41,737 bases of DNA from Lachnospiraceae bacterium (GCA_022779165.1 JALFTO010000012.1:1-41737), one strand, 5' to 3'; positions 10,163 to 21,569 are shown, counted from the stretch's first letter. Program-made: numbers and translations. The notes: generated by a model from the letters alone, not told the origin.

Positions 10163-11291
10163 GAAAAAGAAATTTGACTATACGGGCGTTCTGTCCTCTG
10201 TGTTTGCAATCCTGATCGGTCTGCTGATGGGATTTGTGATCCTGTTGCTTTGTAATCCGTCTCAGGCAGTACCCGGTTTCTTTACGATCCTGACCGGTGC
10301 ATTTACACACGGTGCGAAAGGTGTCGGACAGGTATTCTATTACTCTACAACGATCATCCTGACAGGTCTTTCCGTAGGGTTTGCGTTTAAGACGGGACTT
10401 TTTAACATCGGAGCCAGCGGACAGTTTATTGTCGGCGGATTCGGGGCTGTGTATGTCGGCATCATGTGCAAAAATCTGGGCAGTATCCACTGGGTAGTGG
10501 CCCTGCTCACGGGGGTGGTGCTGGGAGCGCTCTGGGGCATGATTCCCGGACTCCTGAAAGCATTTTTCAATGTGAATGAAGTTATTTCCGCCATCATGAT
10601 GAACTATATCGGCATGTACGGTGTGAACTGGTTTGTAAAGAGCTATAAACCGATTTTTAACAATATCAGAAATGAGAGTAAGCCGGTGCTGGAAACGGCC
10701 AATATCCCGAAGATGGGGCTTGATAAGCTGTTTCCGGAGTCCAGTATCAACGGCGGTTTCCTGATTGCGGTACTGGTAGTGATCCTTGTTTATATCGTTC
10801 TTGACAAGACGACCTTCGGCTATGAGCTGAAGGCAGTGGGCTACAACAGAGACGCCAGCCGGTATGCCGGTATCAATGAGAAAAAGAGTATCGTGCTCTC
10901 CATGGTGATCGCGGGAGCGATCGCCGGACTTGCAGGGGCTTGCCTCTATCTGGCAGGGACAGGCAAACACATTGAGATTGTGGATGTCATTGCAGATGAA
11001 GGCTTTACCGGTATTTCGGTTGCGTTATTAGGCTTGTGTCATCCGATCGGTGTGCTGTTTGCAGGTATTTTTATCGCATATCTGACGGCAGGCGGATTCT
11101 ATCTGCAGCTGTTTGAGTTCTCAGTTGAGATCATTGATATCATCGTGGCGATCATCATCTATTTCAGTGCCTTTGCATTGATGGTGAAGCTGCTTCTCGG
11201 TAAACTGGAGAAGAAAAAAGGAATGGCGGATCAGGTGAACAAAACGCCTCCGAATGATCCGAAACAGGAGAAAGGAGGAGAAGAAGCATGA
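10155..11291 (+). CDS. ABC transporter permease (nucleoside/BMP-type)
   Basis: Polytopic; GLSVGFAFKTGLFNIGASGQFIVGGFGA motif. Overlaps the ATPase gene by 8 nt. Confidence 0.9.
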   Translation: MLKKKKFDYTGVLSSVFAILIGLLMGFVILLLCNPSQAVPGFFTILTGAFTHGAKGVGQVFYYSTTIILTGLSVGFAFKTGLFNIGASGQFIVGGFGAVYVGIMCKNLGSIHWVVALLTGVVLGALWGMIPGLLKAFFNVNEVISAIMMNYIGMYGVNWFVKSYKPIFNNIRNESKPVLETANIPKMGLDKLFPESSINGGFLIAVLVVILVYIVLDKTTFGYELKAVGYNRDASRYAGINEKKSIVLSMVIAGAIAGLAGACLYLAGTGKHIEIVDVIADEGFTGISVALLGLCHPIGVLFAGIFIAYLTAGGFYLQLFEFSVEIIDIIVAIIIYFSAFALMVKLLLGKLEKKKGMADQVNKTPPNDPKQEKGGEEA

Positions 11292-12241
11292 GTGTAGTTT
11301 ATTTTATTTTTCAGCAGACAATGTTTTTCTCGATTCCGCTTTTGATCGTGGCGCTTGGCGGTATGTTTTCGGAGCGAAGCGGCGTAGTCAATATCGCACT
11401 TGAGGGTATTATGACGATGGGCGCGTTTACGAGTATCCTGTTTATCAATCTGACCGGAAACAGTATGAGCGGTCAGGGACAGCTGCTGATCGCGATCGTC
11501 ATTGCGATGGTGACGGGAGTTGTATTTTCCCTGTTCCACGCGTATGCGGCGATTAACATGAAAGCAGACCAGACCATCAGCGGTACGGCGCTCAATATGT
11601 TTGCACCTGCGTTTGCGATCTTTGTGGCAAGAATCATTCAGGGTGTACAGCAGATCCAGTTCAACAATACGTTCCGGATTGAGAGTGTGCCCGTGCTTGG
11701 AAGCATTCCCGTGATCGGTGACCTGTTCTTTAAAAACACTTATATCACAACTTATATCGGAATTGCGATCCTGATCCTATCGACGATTGTGCTGTACAAG
11801 ACAAGATTCGGACTTAGGCTCCGTGCCTGCGGCGAGCATCCTCAGGCAGCAGATGCAGCTGGTGTCAACGTGTACCGGATGCAGTATGCGGGTGTCATGA
11901 TCTCAGGTGCACTGGCAGGACTTGGCGGTCTGGTGTTCGTCGTTCCGACTTCCACGAACTTCAATGCATCTGTTGCCGGATACGGTTTCCTGGCGCTGGC
12001 AGTGCTGATCTTCGGTCAGTGGAAGCCGATCAGGATCATGTGGGCATCGCTGTTCTTTGGATTGACCAAAGCGGTCGCGGCAGCTTATTCGGGTATTCCG
12101 TTCCTCAATAACATGGGGATTCCGAGTTACCTGTACAAGATGATCCCGTATATTGCAACACTGATCGTACTGATCTTTACGTCCAAGAATTCCCAGGCTC
12201 CGAGAGCCAGCGGCGTTCCTTACGACAAAGGTGCGAGATAA
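11288..12241 (+). CDS. ABC transporter permease (nucleoside/BMP-type), second subunit
   Basis: ALGGMFSERSGVVNIALEGIMTMGAF motif; 4-nt overlap with the preceding gene. Confidence 0.9.
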   Translation: MSVVYFIFQQTMFFSIPLLIVALGGMFSERSGVVNIALEGIMTMGAFTSILFINLTGNSMSGQGQLLIAIVIAMVTGVVFSLFHAYAAINMKADQTISGTALNMFAPAFAIFVARIIQGVQQIQFNNTFRIESVPVLGSIPVIGDLFFKNTYITTYIGIAILILSTIVLYKTRFGLRLRACGEHPQAADAAGVNVYRMQYAGVMISGALAGLGGLVFVVPTSTNFNASVAGYGFLALAVLIFGQWKPIRIMWASLFFGLTKAVAAAYSGIPFLNNMGIPSYLYKMIPYIATLIVLIFTSKNSQAPRASGVPYDKGAR

Positions 12242-12290
12242 AGTCTGCCGTGCTGACACGGCATTGTTTTAGATATTTCATGATTGATGA

Positions 12291-12337
12291 TACAAAAAGC
12301 AACTGACACTTTGAGGACGTGGTCAGTTGCTTTTGTA
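12291..12337 (+). terminator. stem-loop, probable terminator of the transporter operon
   Basis: acaaaaagcaactga...tcagttgcttttgt, 12-bp or longer stem, A-rich 5' and T-rich 3' sides. Confidence 0.6.
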
Positions 12338-12364
12338 TGCAGAGATGCAGGGAGGAGTGGAAAA

Positions 12365-13390
12365 ATGTTATCGTTTGAATGTGATTATGCGGAAGGGGCG
12401 CATGAGAAGATCATGCAGCGCCTGATAGAGACGAACCGGGAGCAGAAGCCCGGTTATGGTGTTGACGGCTACTGTGACAGGGCAAAGAACAAGATCCGCG
12501 CGGCGTGCGGATGTCCCGAGGCGGAGGTTCACTTCCTGGTAGGCGGGACACAGACGAATCAGATCGTGATCGACAGCATGCTCCAGAGTTACGAAGGGGT
12601 TGTTGCGGTCCGGACCGGACATGTCAACGGACATGAAGCGGGAGCGATCGAGTATACGGGACACAAGGTGCTTGCACTTCCCCATAAGGAAGGAAAACTT
12701 GAGGCAGCACTTTTGCGTACCTATCTGAAAGGGTTCTATGAAGATTCCAGTTATGACCATATGGTCTTTCCGGGAATGGTGTATATCACACATCCGACCG
12801 AATACGGGACACTGTATACAAAGCGGGAACTTCTGGAGATCAAGGCTGTGTGCACAGAGTATCAAATCCCGCTGTATCTGGATGGAGCGCGGCTCGGCTA
12901 TGGTCTGGGGACGGATGGCACAGATGTGACATTAAAGGATATCGCCGATATCTGTGATGCCTTCTACATCGGAGGAACCAAACTCGGCGCATTGTTCGGG
13001 GAGGCAGTTGTGTTTCCGAAAGGAAATGCGCCCAAACACTTTTTTACAAGGATCAAGCAGCATGGCGGACTGCTGGCTAAGGGATGGCTTTTGGGACTTC
13101 AGTTTGATACATTTTTTACGGATGATCTGTATGTGGAGATCGGCAGACATGCCGTACGGATGGCAGACCGGATCCGGGCGGCACTGCGTGGAAAAGGCTA
13201 CACATTCTACATGGATTCCCCTACCAATCAGATTTTTATTGTGCTTCCAAATGACGGACTGGAGCAGCTGCAGCATAAGGTAGTTCTGAGTGTGTGGGAG
13301 AAGCCGGATGAAGATCATACCGTGGTACGTATCACGACGAGCTGGGCGACCACGGAGGAGATGGTACGGGAACTGACGGATATTTTGTAA
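12365..13390 (+). CDS. threonine aldolase-like, PLP-dependent beta-eliminating lyase family
   Basis: MLSFECDYAEGAHEKIMQRLIETN; HFLVGGTQTNQI; PLYLDGARLGYGL; YIGGTKLGALFGEAVVF. Start ATG 12365 after gggagg; the upstream ORF extension covers the terminator. Confidence 0.85.
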   Translation: MLSFECDYAEGAHEKIMQRLIETNREQKPGYGVDGYCDRAKNKIRAACGCPEAEVHFLVGGTQTNQIVIDSMLQSYEGVVAVRTGHVNGHEAGAIEYTGHKVLALPHKEGKLEAALLRTYLKGFYEDSSYDHMVFPGMVYITHPTEYGTLYTKRELLEIKAVCTEYQIPLYLDGARLGYGLGTDGTDVTLKDIADICDAFYIGGTKLGALFGEAVVFPKGNAPKHFFTRIKQHGGLLAKGWLLGLQFDTFFTDDLYVEIGRHAVRMADRIRAALRGKGYTFYMDSPTNQIFIVLPNDGLEQLQHKVVLSVWEKPDEDHTVVRITTSWATTEEMVRELTDIL

Positions 13391-13460
13391 TATTGACCGT
13401 AATGGTCACAAGTTGGCTGCAGATGCAGGATAACGGATTTTGCGGGAAAGGAAGAGAACA

Positions 13461-13949
13461 ATGGCAAAGAATAAGGAAGTCAAGACAAATGCCATGAGGA
13501 TACTTGATAAATTAAAGATTCCCTATGAGCATCATACATACGAGTGCGATGAGTTCATAAGCGGCATTCAGATTGCTGATAAATTGGAGTTGCCGCACGA
13601 GCTGGTGTACAAGACGCTGGTGACGATAGGAAACAGCAGAAATTATTATGTGTTTGTGATTCCCATTGAGCGTGAGATCGATCTGAAAAAGGCGGCACGC
13701 GAGGTCGGTGAGAAGTCCCTTGCGATGATCCCGGTGAAAGAGATCAATGCGGTGACGGGATATATCCGCGGTGGCTGTACGGCGATCGGCATGAAGAAGC
13801 AGTATCCCGTCAGGATCCAGAAAGAAGCGCAGACGTTGTCCAAAATCATAGTCAGTGGTGGGCGGATCGGCTCACAGCTGGAGCTAAGGCCTGAGGATCT
13901 GAGACGCGCAGCGGATGCAGAGTTTACGGATGTTTGTGTGGATTGGTAG
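13461..13949 (+). CDS. ybaK: YbaK/EbsC-type aminoacyl-tRNA deacylase (probable Cys-tRNA(Pro) deacylase)
   Basis: MAKNKEVKTNAMRILDKLKIPYEHHTY; IPVKEINAVTGYIRGGCTAIGMKKQYPV; GGRIGSQLELRPEDL. Confidence 0.9.
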   Translation: MAKNKEVKTNAMRILDKLKIPYEHHTYECDEFISGIQIADKLELPHELVYKTLVTIGNSRNYYVFVIPIEREIDLKKAAREVGEKSLAMIPVKEINAVTGYIRGGCTAIGMKKQYPVRIQKEAQTLSKIIVSGGRIGSQLELRPEDLRRAADAEFTDVCVDW

Positions 13950-14001
13950 TGGAGGGAGCTCTTTTTTTGGAAAGAAATGCAACCGAATATTCAGCCTGAT
14001 A

Positions 14002-14170
14002 AGTATCTATACAGAAAAAATCATTTTAGGGAATCCCTTTGATATATGCAAATACTATTATTAATATGGTATATACAAAGTACAGGTATCCATAGGAAAA
14101 AAGTTCCTTTCTCGATCCCTTTTTCTGAAAAATAGGGATTCTCTTTTTGGAATTATTATGTATAGATACT
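14002..14170. repeat. AT-rich imperfect inverted repeat, about 169 bp
   Basis: Ends agtatctatac (14002-14012) and gtatagatact (14160-14170). Similarity of the inverted arms continues inward to agggaatccct / agggattct. Confidence 0.5.
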
Positions 14171-14203
14171 CAAATGTTGTTTAATTTAAAATTTTTTTAG
14201 TTT

Positions 14204-14242
14204 TAAAAAAAGTGGCTCTGGGATATAAATCCCAGAGCCACT
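14204..14242 (-). terminator. terminator downstream of buk (minus strand)
   Basis: agtggctctggga...tcccagagccact perfect stem; A-run at 14204-14210 gives a U-run on the minus strand. Confidence 0.85.
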
Positions 14243-14297
14243 ATGTCTACACTTGAAGCGGCAGCTCCGTTCTCGATTCTGATGAAATAATCCGGAA

Positions 14298-15365
14298 TTA
14301 GTATTCCATCGCCTTCTCTTCGCCGTTTAAGACACGTAAGCCACCCTGAACGAGAGCCAGCAGCTCATCCTCGCCGGGATATACGGTCACAGGTGCGATC
14401 CAGCCTGCACGCTCTTTCAGCTGGCTGACTACATATTTGTCATAAGCGATACCGCCTGTGATGATGATCTGGTCAACCTTTCCTTCCAGCACACATGCCA
14501 TGGAGCCCATATCCTTTGCAACCTGGAGAATAAATGCGTCACGAACCAGCTTTGCATGCTCATCGCCGCCGTCAACCATCTTTGCAACATCACGCATGTC
14601 ATTTGTGTTCACATAAGCGTTGAAGCCGCCGTTTCCGCAGATCTTCTTATAAATCTCTTTCTCACTGTATTTGCCGGAGAAGCACAGTTTGATAAGTGCG
14701 CCGCTCGGTACACCGCCCGCTCTCTCGGGAGAGAAAGCGCCGTCGCCGTCAAGGGCGTTAAATACATCGATAACCTTGCCTGCCTTGTGTGCACCGACAG
14801 ATACACCGCCGCCCATGTGAACGACGATCAGGTTCAGGGAGTCATAAGCCTTGCCGGCTTCCTTGGCATATCTCTTGGCAACAGCCTTCTGATTCAACGC
14901 ATGGAAGACACTGATACGGGGAAGCTCCGGTACACCGGAGAGCCTTGCCTCGGGCATCAGCTCGTCAACAACAACGGGATCTACGATATAAGAGGGTACA
15001 CCGATGGAATCACCGATCTCTCTTGCCAGAATACCGCCCAGATTGGAAGCGTGCTGACCCTGTACACCGATCTTCAGATCCTCAAGCAAGGCATCTGATA
15101 CCGCATAAGTGCCTCCGGGAATCGGCTTTAACATACCGCCGCGTCCCACGATCATGTTCAGGGAGTTGATGTCGAAATCTTTTTCCTTCAACAGATTGAT
15201 AATGATATTTTTGCGGAAATCCTTTTGATCCACAATGGAAGCATACTGCGCGATCTCCTCGGTGGAGTGACGCAAAGTTTCCTCAAATAAAAGTGTCTCA
15301 TCTTCAAATACACCGATTTTGGTGGATGTGGAACCGGGATTGATAATTAAACTTTTGATAGACAT
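14298..15365 (-). CDS. buk: butyrate kinase
   Basis: [57 protein letters not shown] (acetokinase family, Buk-type). Confidence 0.94.
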   Translation of the reverse strand: MSIKSLIINPGSTSTKIGVFEDETLLFEETLRHSTEEIAQYASIVDQKDFRKNIIINLLKEKDFDINSLNMIVGRGGMLKPIPGGTYAVSDALLEDLKIGVQGQHASNLGGILAREIGDSIGVPSYIVDPVVVDELMPEARLSGVPELPRISVFHALNQKAVAKRYAKEAGKAYDSLNLIVVHMGGGVSVGAHKAGKVIDVFNALDGDGAFSPERAGGVPSGALIKLCFSGKYSEKEIYKKICGNGGFNAYVNTNDMRDVAKMVDGGDEHAKLVRDAFILQVAKDMGSMACVLEGKVDQIIITGGIAYDKYVVSQLKERAGWIAPVTVYPGEDELLALVQGGLRVLNGEEKAMEY

Positions 15366-15421
15366 AATAACCTCATTTCTGCGCATTTTGCGCTTCGGAC
15401 AAAAGTCCGGTAAATTCTGGA

Positions 15422-16339
15422 TTAGTTGTTCTTCATGGATTCTGCTACTACTGCAGCAAGAGCGATGGAGTTTACCTTAACCTCGAAGCTGTCGGAACGG
15501 GAGGTAAGGATAACGGGTGCCTTGGTACCTGTGAGCATATTGCCGTTCTTTACCTCTGCGGTATGTACCAGCGCTTTGTATACCAGATTGCCTGCGTGGA
15601 TATCAGGGAAAAGAAGGATATCCGCATCGCCCTGGATGGCACGGTCGGTTGCTCCCTTATGCTTTGCGGCCTCGGGATCGATGGAGAGGTCTAAGGAAAG
15701 AGGACCGTCCACGATACATCCTGTAATCTTGCCGTCCCTGTTCATCTGTGTCAGCTCTGCGGCTTCCACAGTTACAGGCATCTTGGGATTTACCACCTCA
15801 ACGGCAGCAAGAGGAGCTACCTTGGGATTCTCGATGCCGCATGCCTTTGTAATCTGAAGGGTGTTTTCGATGATGCTCACCTTATCTTCCAGAGTGGGAT
15901 AAGGCATAAAAGCTACGTCTGTCAGGAATAACAGGTGGTCGATTCCTTTGATCTCGAATACGCATACATGGGAAAGTGCCTTGCCGGTACGGAGGCCGAC
16001 TTCTTTGTTCAGCACACTCTTTAAGAAATCTTTTGTAGGAAGAAGTCCTTTCATGTACATGTCAGCTTTGCCGTCATGCACCAGCTTCACGGCTGTGAGG
16101 GATGCCTCAATGTCATCAGCTACATGAATGATCTCAAAATCACTGATGTCAACATTCATCTCATCGGCTACCTTCCGGATCTTGTCCTTGTCACCGACCA
16201 GAATGGCATCTGCAATCTTGCGGTCCTTGGCAGCTCTGACTGCTTCCAGTACTGCGGAATCCTGTGCAACGGCAACGGAGACCTTTTTCATCTCCATTTC
16301 ATTGACCTTTGCAATCAATTCATCGAAAGTTTTGCTCAT
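15422..16339 (-). CDS. ptb: phosphate butyryltransferase
   Basis: [68 protein letters not shown]. Confidence 0.93.
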   Translation of the reverse strand: MSKTFDELIAKVNEMEMKKVSVAVAQDSAVLEAVRAAKDRKIADAILVGDKDKIRKVADEMNVDISDFEIIHVADDIEASLTAVKLVHDGKADMYMKGLLPTKDFLKSVLNKEVGLRTGKALSHVCVFEIKGIDHLLFLTDVAFMPYPTLEDKVSIIENTLQITKACGIENPKVAPLAAVEVVNPKMPVTVEAAELTQMNRDGKITGCIVDGPLSLDLSIDPEAAKHKGATDRAIQGDADILLFPDIHAGNLVYKALVHTAEVKNGNMLTGTKAPVILTSRSDSFEVKVNSIALAAVVAESMKNN

Positions 16340-16458
16340 TTGTCTACACCTCATATTCTTTGATTTTCCGCGGGCAATAAGCCGAGCGGATTCGCCCGCT
16401 ATATGTCTCGGAAACGGCATTTTTTAAGGTTTCCGGGGCGGTTTTTGTTATCGTTAAA

Positions 16459-16487
16459 ATAATAACACTTATAATAAAGAAGGTCAA
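16459..16487 (-). promoter_or_regulatory. sigma-A type promoter for ptb-buk
   Basis: Minus strand TTGACC, 17-nt spacer, TATTAT. Confidence 0.65.
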
Positions 16488-16498
16488 GACGCCAAAGG

Positions 16499-16527
16499 TT
16501 GAACTTGACGCATAAATCTGTTACAAT
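16499..16527 (+). promoter_or_regulatory. sigma-A type promoter for secA-prfB
   Basis: TTGAAC, 17-nt spacer, TACAAT. Confidence 0.55.
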
Positions 16528-16598
16528 ACTACTTAGGCTTTTTAAGAGGAAAAGTTTGATTTCGATGGAATCATTTCAAAAACGGGAGTAGGAATTGT

Positions 16599-19169
16599 AT
16601 GAGTAAAAATATCGTACAGAAACTGTTTGGAACTCACAGTGAGCGGGAACTAAAGAGGATTATGCCGATCGTTGCCAAAATAGAGGAGCTTCGTCCTTCC
16701 ATGCAGGTGCTTTCGGATGAGCAGCTGAGAGATAAAACAAAGGAATATAAGAAGAGGATTTCACAGGGAGAGACACTCGATGATCTGCTTCCGGAGGCGT
16801 TTGCAACGGTTCGTGAGGCGGCGAAGAGAGTGCTGAATATGGAGCACTATCCGGTTCAGCTCATCGGCGGTATCATCCTGCATCAGGGACGTATCGCGGA
16901 GATGCGTACCGGTGAAGGTAAGACGCTGGTGTCCACCTGTCCGGCGTATCTGAACGCACTGGAGGGCAAAGGTGTTCATATCGTCACAGTCAACGACTAT
17001 CTGGCCAAGCGTGATGCGGAGTGGATGGGACAGGTTCATGAGTTCCTGGGACTGAAGGTTGGCGTGGTGCTTAACTCCCTGAAGCCGGAAGAGCGCCGTG
17101 AGGCTTACAACTGTGATATCACATATGTGACGAACAATGAGCTGGGCTTTGATTACCTGCGTGACAACATGGTGATCTACAAGGAACAGCTTGTACTTAG
17201 AGATCTGCACTATGCGATCATTGACGAGGTTGACTCGGTGCTGATCGACGAGGCACGTACGCCTCTGATCATTTCCGGACAGAGCGGAAAGTCGACGAAG
17301 CTGTACGAGGCGTGTGACATTCTCGCCAGACAGATGAAGCGCGGTGAGGATATGGAGGATCTGTCCAAGATTGATGCCATCATGGGCGTGACGCAGGAGG
17401 AGACCGGTGATTTCATTGTCAATGAGAAGGACAAGGTGGTCAACCTTACTGCGGAAGGTGTGGCAAAGGTAGAGAAGTTTTTCCAGATTGAAAACCTGGC
17501 CGATCCGGATAACCTGGAGATCCAGCATAACATGATACTGGCGTTGCGCGCACACAATCTGATGTTCCGTGATCAGGATTATGTGGTGAAGGATGATCAG
17601 GTTCTGATCGTGGATGAGTTCACCGGGCGTATCATGCCGGGACGCCGTTATTCCGACGGTCTTCATCAGGCGATCGAGGCGAAGGAACATGTGAAGGTAA
17701 AGCGGGAGAGCAAGACGCTTGCTACGATCACGTTCCAGAATTTCTTTAACAAATTTACAAAAAAAGCAGGTATGACCGGTACTGCGCTGACGGAGGAGAA
17801 GGAGTTCCGCGATATTTACGGAATGGATGTTATCGAGATTCCCACAAACCGTCCCGTGCAGAGAATCGATCATCAGGATGCGGTATATAAGACAAAGAAA
17901 GAGAAACTCCATGCCATTGTGGAGGCAGTAAAAGAGGCGCATGCCAAGAATCAGCCGGTGCTGGTCGGCACGATCACGATTGAGGCATCGGAGGAGATCA
18001 GCAGGCTGCTGCGCAAAGAGGGTATTGAGCATAAAGTGCTGAATGCCAAGTTCCACGAGCTGGAGGCGGAGATTGTGGCGGATGCCGGTGTACACGGTGC
18101 GGTTACGATCGCGACCAACATGGCCGGACGTGGTACCGATATCAAGCTGGACGAGGAGTCGAGAGCGGCAGGCGGCCTTAAGATCATCGGTACGGAGCGT
18201 CATGAGTCAAGGCGTATCGATAATCAGCTGCGCGGACGTTCCGGACGTCAGGGAGATCCCGGTGAGTCTAAGTTCTACATTTCGCTGGAAGATGATCTGA
18301 TGCGACTGTTCGGCTCCGAGCGTCTGATCAAGATGTTTAATGCTCTGGGAATTCCGGAGAATCAGGAGATTGAGCATAAGACGCTGACGAATGCCATTGA
18401 GACGGCGCAGAAGAAGATTGAGGGCAATAACTTCGGTATTCGTAAGAACCTGCTGGAATATGATCAGGTCATGAATGAGCAGAGAGAGATCATCTATGCT
18501 GAGCGCCGCAGAGTGCTGGACGGCGAGAGCATGCGTGATGTGATTTATAAGATGATCACGGATATCGTGGAAAATACAGTGGATATGGTGATCGGTGACG
18601 ATACGGATCCGGATGACTGGAATATGCCGGAGCTGAATTCACTGCTGCTTCCGATCATTCCGCTGCAGGTGATCAACCGCGGCCGGATTCATAAGTTGAA
18701 GAAAAACAGCTTAAAGCAGCAGCTCAAGGAAGAAGCCGTGAAGCTGTATGAGAGCAAGGAGGCGGAATTCCCGCAGCCCGAGGCAATCCGTGAGCTGGAG
18801 CGTGTCATCCTGTTAAAGGTGATCGACAGACGCTGGATGGATCATATCGATGACATGGATCAGCTCCGTCAGGGAATCGGCCTGATGGCATATGGTCAGA
18901 AGGATCCTCTGGTAGAATACAAACTGAGCGGATACGAGATGTTTGACAGTATGACAGACAGTATCCGCGAGGATACCGTGAAGCTTCTCTTCCATGTGAG
19001 AGTGGAGCAGAAGGTTGAGAGAGAGCAGGTGGCTAAGGTGACGGGCACCAACAAGGACGATTCTGTCCAGAGAGGACCAGTCAAACGTGAGACCGCCAAG
19101 GTTTATCCCAACGATCCGTGTCCGTGCGGAAGCGGTAAAAAATATAAGAATTGCTGCGGCAGAAAGTAG
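16599..19169 (+). CDS. secA: preprotein translocase ATPase SecA
   Basis: [56 protein letters not shown]-terminal [17 protein letters not shown] zinc motif. Confidence 0.98.
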   Translation: MSKNIVQKLFGTHSERELKRIMPIVAKIEELRPSMQVLSDEQLRDKTKEYKKRISQGETLDDLLPEAFATVREAAKRVLNMEHYPVQLIGGIILHQGRIAEMRTGEGKTLVSTCPAYLNALEGKGVHIVTVNDYLAKRDAEWMGQVHEFLGLKVGVVLNSLKPEERREAYNCDITYVTNNELGFDYLRDNMVIYKEQLVLRDLHYAIIDEVDSVLIDEARTPLIISGQSGKSTKLYEACDILARQMKRGEDMEDLSKIDAIMGVTQEETGDFIVNEKDKVVNLTAEGVAKVEKFFQIENLADPDNLEIQHNMILALRAHNLMFRDQDYVVKDDQVLIVDEFTGRIMPGRRYSDGLHQAIEAKEHVKVKRESKTLATITFQNFFNKFTKKAGMTGTALTEEKEFRDIYGMDVIEIPTNRPVQRIDHQDAVYKTKKEKLHAIVEAVKEAHAKNQPVLVGTITIEASEEISRLLRKEGIEHKVLNAKFHELEAEIVADAGVHGAVTIATNMAGRGTDIKLDEESRAAGGLKIIGTERHESRRIDNQLRGRSGRQGDPGESKFYISLEDDLMRLFGSERLIKMFNALGIPENQEIEHKTLTNAIETAQKKIEGNNFGIRKNLLEYDQVMNEQREIIYAERRRVLDGESMRDVIYKMITDIVENTVDMVIGDDTDPDDWNMPELNSLLLPIIPLQVINRGRIHKLKKNSLKQQLKEEAVKLYESKEAEFPQPEAIRELERVILLKVIDRRWMDHIDDMDQLRQGIGLMAYGQKDPLVEYKLSGYEMFDSMTDSIREDTVKLLFHVRVEQKVEREQVAKVTGTNKDDSVQRGPVKRETAKVYPNDPCPCGSGKKYKNCCGRK

Positions 19170-19179
19170 GTGACGTTAA

Positions 19180-20311
19180 TTGGTAGAATTTGATCAGATG
19201 AAGACAGAACTTCAGGCATACGAAACTCCATTAGCGGAAGTGAGGGATTCACTTTAACTTAGCGGATAAGGGAAAGCGGATCGAAGAATTGGAGCGGGAG
19301 ATGGAAGCACCGGGCTTCTGGGATGATCCCGATTACTCCAATCAGAAAATGAAAGAACTGAAGAACCTGAAGGATGTGGTGGAACTCTGTGACGGACTCT
19401 CACAGCAGTATGAGGATATCCAGACGCTGATCGAGATGGGTTACGAGGCGGAGGATCCTGATATGGTGCCGGAGGTACGTGAGGAACTGGATGAGTTTAT
19501 CAGACAGTTTGAGGATCTCAGGATCAGCACACTTCTTTCGGGAGAATATGATAAAAATAATGCAATCCTTAAGTTAAATGCGGGAGCAGGTGGAACGGAG
19601 AGTTGCGACTGGGCCGGAATGCTCTACCGTATGTATACCAGATGGGCGGAGAAACGTGGATTTTCCGTGGAAGTGCTCGACTATCTGGACGGGGATGAGG
19701 CGGGCATCAAGTCCGTAACCTTCCAGGTCAACGGGGAGAATGCATATGGCTACCTCAAATCAGAGAAAGGCGTGCACCGTCTGGTGCGGATTTCGCCTTT
19801 TAATGCACAGGGAAAGCGGCAGACATCCTTTGTATCGCTCGATGTCATGCCGGATATTGAGGAAGATCTTGATGTCGAGATCAACGATGATGATCTGCGC
19901 ATTGACACCTATCGAAGCAGTGGAGCCGGCGGACAGCATATCAATAAGACGTCCTCCGCGATCCGTATCACGCACCTTCCGACGGGCATCGTGGTACAGT
20001 GCCAGAATGAGCGAAGCCAGCACATGAACAAGGATAAAGCGATGCAGATGCTGAAAGCAAAGCTGTATCTCTTGAAGCAGGAGGAAAATGCACAGAAACT
20101 GTCCGGTATCAGAGGCGAAGTGAAGGAGATCGGATGGGGCAACCAGATCCGTTCCTACGTTATGCAACCCTACACGATGGTGAAGGATCACAGGACAGGA
20201 GCTGAGAGCAGTAACGTGGATGCGGTGATGGACGGGGCGATCGATCTGTTTATCAATGCGTATCTGAAATGGATCAACGACGGAGCAAAAGAGGGAAATT
20301 ATGGCGAATAA
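19180..20311 (+). CDS. prfB: peptide chain release factor 2, expressed by +1 programmed frameshift at CTT-TAA-C
   Basis: ORF1 TTG 19180 ...MVEFDQMKTELQAYETPLAEVRDSL-TAA(19255-57). The +1 frame reads N-LADKGKRIEELEREMEAPGFWDDP... with GAGGTESCDWAGMLYRMY and RSSGAGGQHINKTSSAIRITHLPTG (GGQ motif). Confidence 0.95.
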
Positions 20312-21482
20312 TTTTGCGTACTATACGCCTACCAGAGTGGTGTTTGGAAAAGGAACAGAAAATCAAGTGGGAGAGTTGGTAAAAGCGCAGGGAGCCACAA
20401 AAGTCTTGATTCACTATGGTGGACAGAGTGCCAGGAAATCAGGGCTGCTTGGCCGTGTTGAGACCTCACTTACAGAGGCGGGGATCACATATGTGACACT
20501 CGGCGGCGTGGTGCCGAATCCGCGGTTATCGCTTGTATATGAAGGAATCGCACTCTGTAAAAAAGAGAACGTTGATTTTATTCTTGCGGTGGGCGGAGGA
20601 AGCGTGATCGATTCTTCTAAGGCGATCGGTTATGGTACGCCCGATGACGGCGATGTGTGGGATTTTTACAGCAAAAAGAGAAAGCCTGCCTCCTGTCTTC
20701 CGATCGGTGTTGTGCTGACGATCGCCGCCGCAGGCAGCGAGATGAGCGACAGTTCGGTCATCACAAAAGAGGAGGGCTGGCTGAAACGCAGCTGCAAGTC
20801 GGACCTGGGGCGTCCCCGGTTTGCCGTGATGGATCCGGAGCTGACAATGTCCCTGCCGCCGTACCAGACGGCTTCCGGGTGTGTGGATATCATGATGCAT
20901 ACGATGGAGCGCTACTTTACGCAGGGCGGCAATATGGAGCTGACGGACGGTATTGCCGAGGCACTTTTGCGGACCGTGATGCATAATGCGGAGATCCTGA
21001 AAAAGGAGCCTGACAATTACGAGGCCAGAGCAGAAGTGATGTGGGCGGGCAGCCTTTCCCACAACGGCCTGACGGGCTGCGGCAACGATGGCGGTGACTT
21101 TGCCTCCCACGGACTGGAACATGAGATGGGCGGCATGTTTGATGTGACCCACGGCGCGGGACTGGCAGCAGTCTGGGGCAGTTGGGCAAGATATGTCTAT
21201 AAAGAGTGCCTGCCGCGCTTTGTAAAATTTGCCGTGAATGTGATGGGGGTATCCCCGGCTGCAACGGATGAGGAGACGGCGTTACAGGGAATCGAGGCGA
21301 TGGAGGACTTCTATCGTAGGATCGATATGCCGACCAATATGCGCGAACTCGGCATCACTCCGACGGATGAGCAGCTTCACACGATGGCTCGTCTGTGCAG
21401 CGAGGGAGCAGGCGGGAGGAAAGGTTCTGCCAAGGTACTCTTGGAGGAGGATATGTACCGGATTTACAAAATGGCTTTGTAG
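20301..21482 (+). CDS. iron-containing alcohol (butanol-type) dehydrogenase
   Basis: MANNFAYYTPTRVVFGKGTENQVGELV; ILAVGGGSVIDSSKAIGYG; FASHGLEHEMGGMFDVTHGAGLAAVWGSW metal-binding region. Confidence 0.92.
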   Translation: MANNFAYYTPTRVVFGKGTENQVGELVKAQGATKVLIHYGGQSARKSGLLGRVETSLTEAGITYVTLGGVVPNPRLSLVYEGIALCKKENVDFILAVGGGSVIDSSKAIGYGTPDDGDVWDFYSKKRKPASCLPIGVVLTIAAAGSEMSDSSVITKEEGWLKRSCKSDLGRPRFAVMDPELTMSLPPYQTASGCVDIMMHTMERYFTQGGNMELTDGIAEALLRTVMHNAEILKKEPDNYEARAEVMWAGSLSHNGLTGCGNDGGDFASHGLEHEMGGMFDVTHGAGLAAVWGSWARYVYKECLPRFVKFAVNVMGVSPAATDEETALQGIEAMEDFYRRIDMPTNMRELGITPTDEQLHTMARLCSEGAGGRKGSAKVLLEEDMYRIYKMAL

Positions 21483-21569
21483 AATGCAATTGTGCATTGT
21501 GACGAAAGAGCTTTGTGTTATTTTACTAAAAAACAGTTTGCAATTTTCAAAGTATTGTAGTAAGATTAT

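Noticed and set aside
9942-10970. 342-aa minus-strand ORF opposite the ABC permease
   Set aside because: Shadow ORF over a clear permease CDS; His/Arg-rich with no domain.
12284-12364. N-terminal extension of the threonine aldolase-like ORF
   Set aside because: Covers the preceding transporter terminator hairpin; the true start is ATG 12365 with a good RBS.
16761-18203. 480-aa minus-strand ORF opposite secA
   Set aside because: Antisense shadow of a highly conserved + strand gene; no recognisable motifs and Cys/His/Leu-rich composition typical of shadow ORFs.
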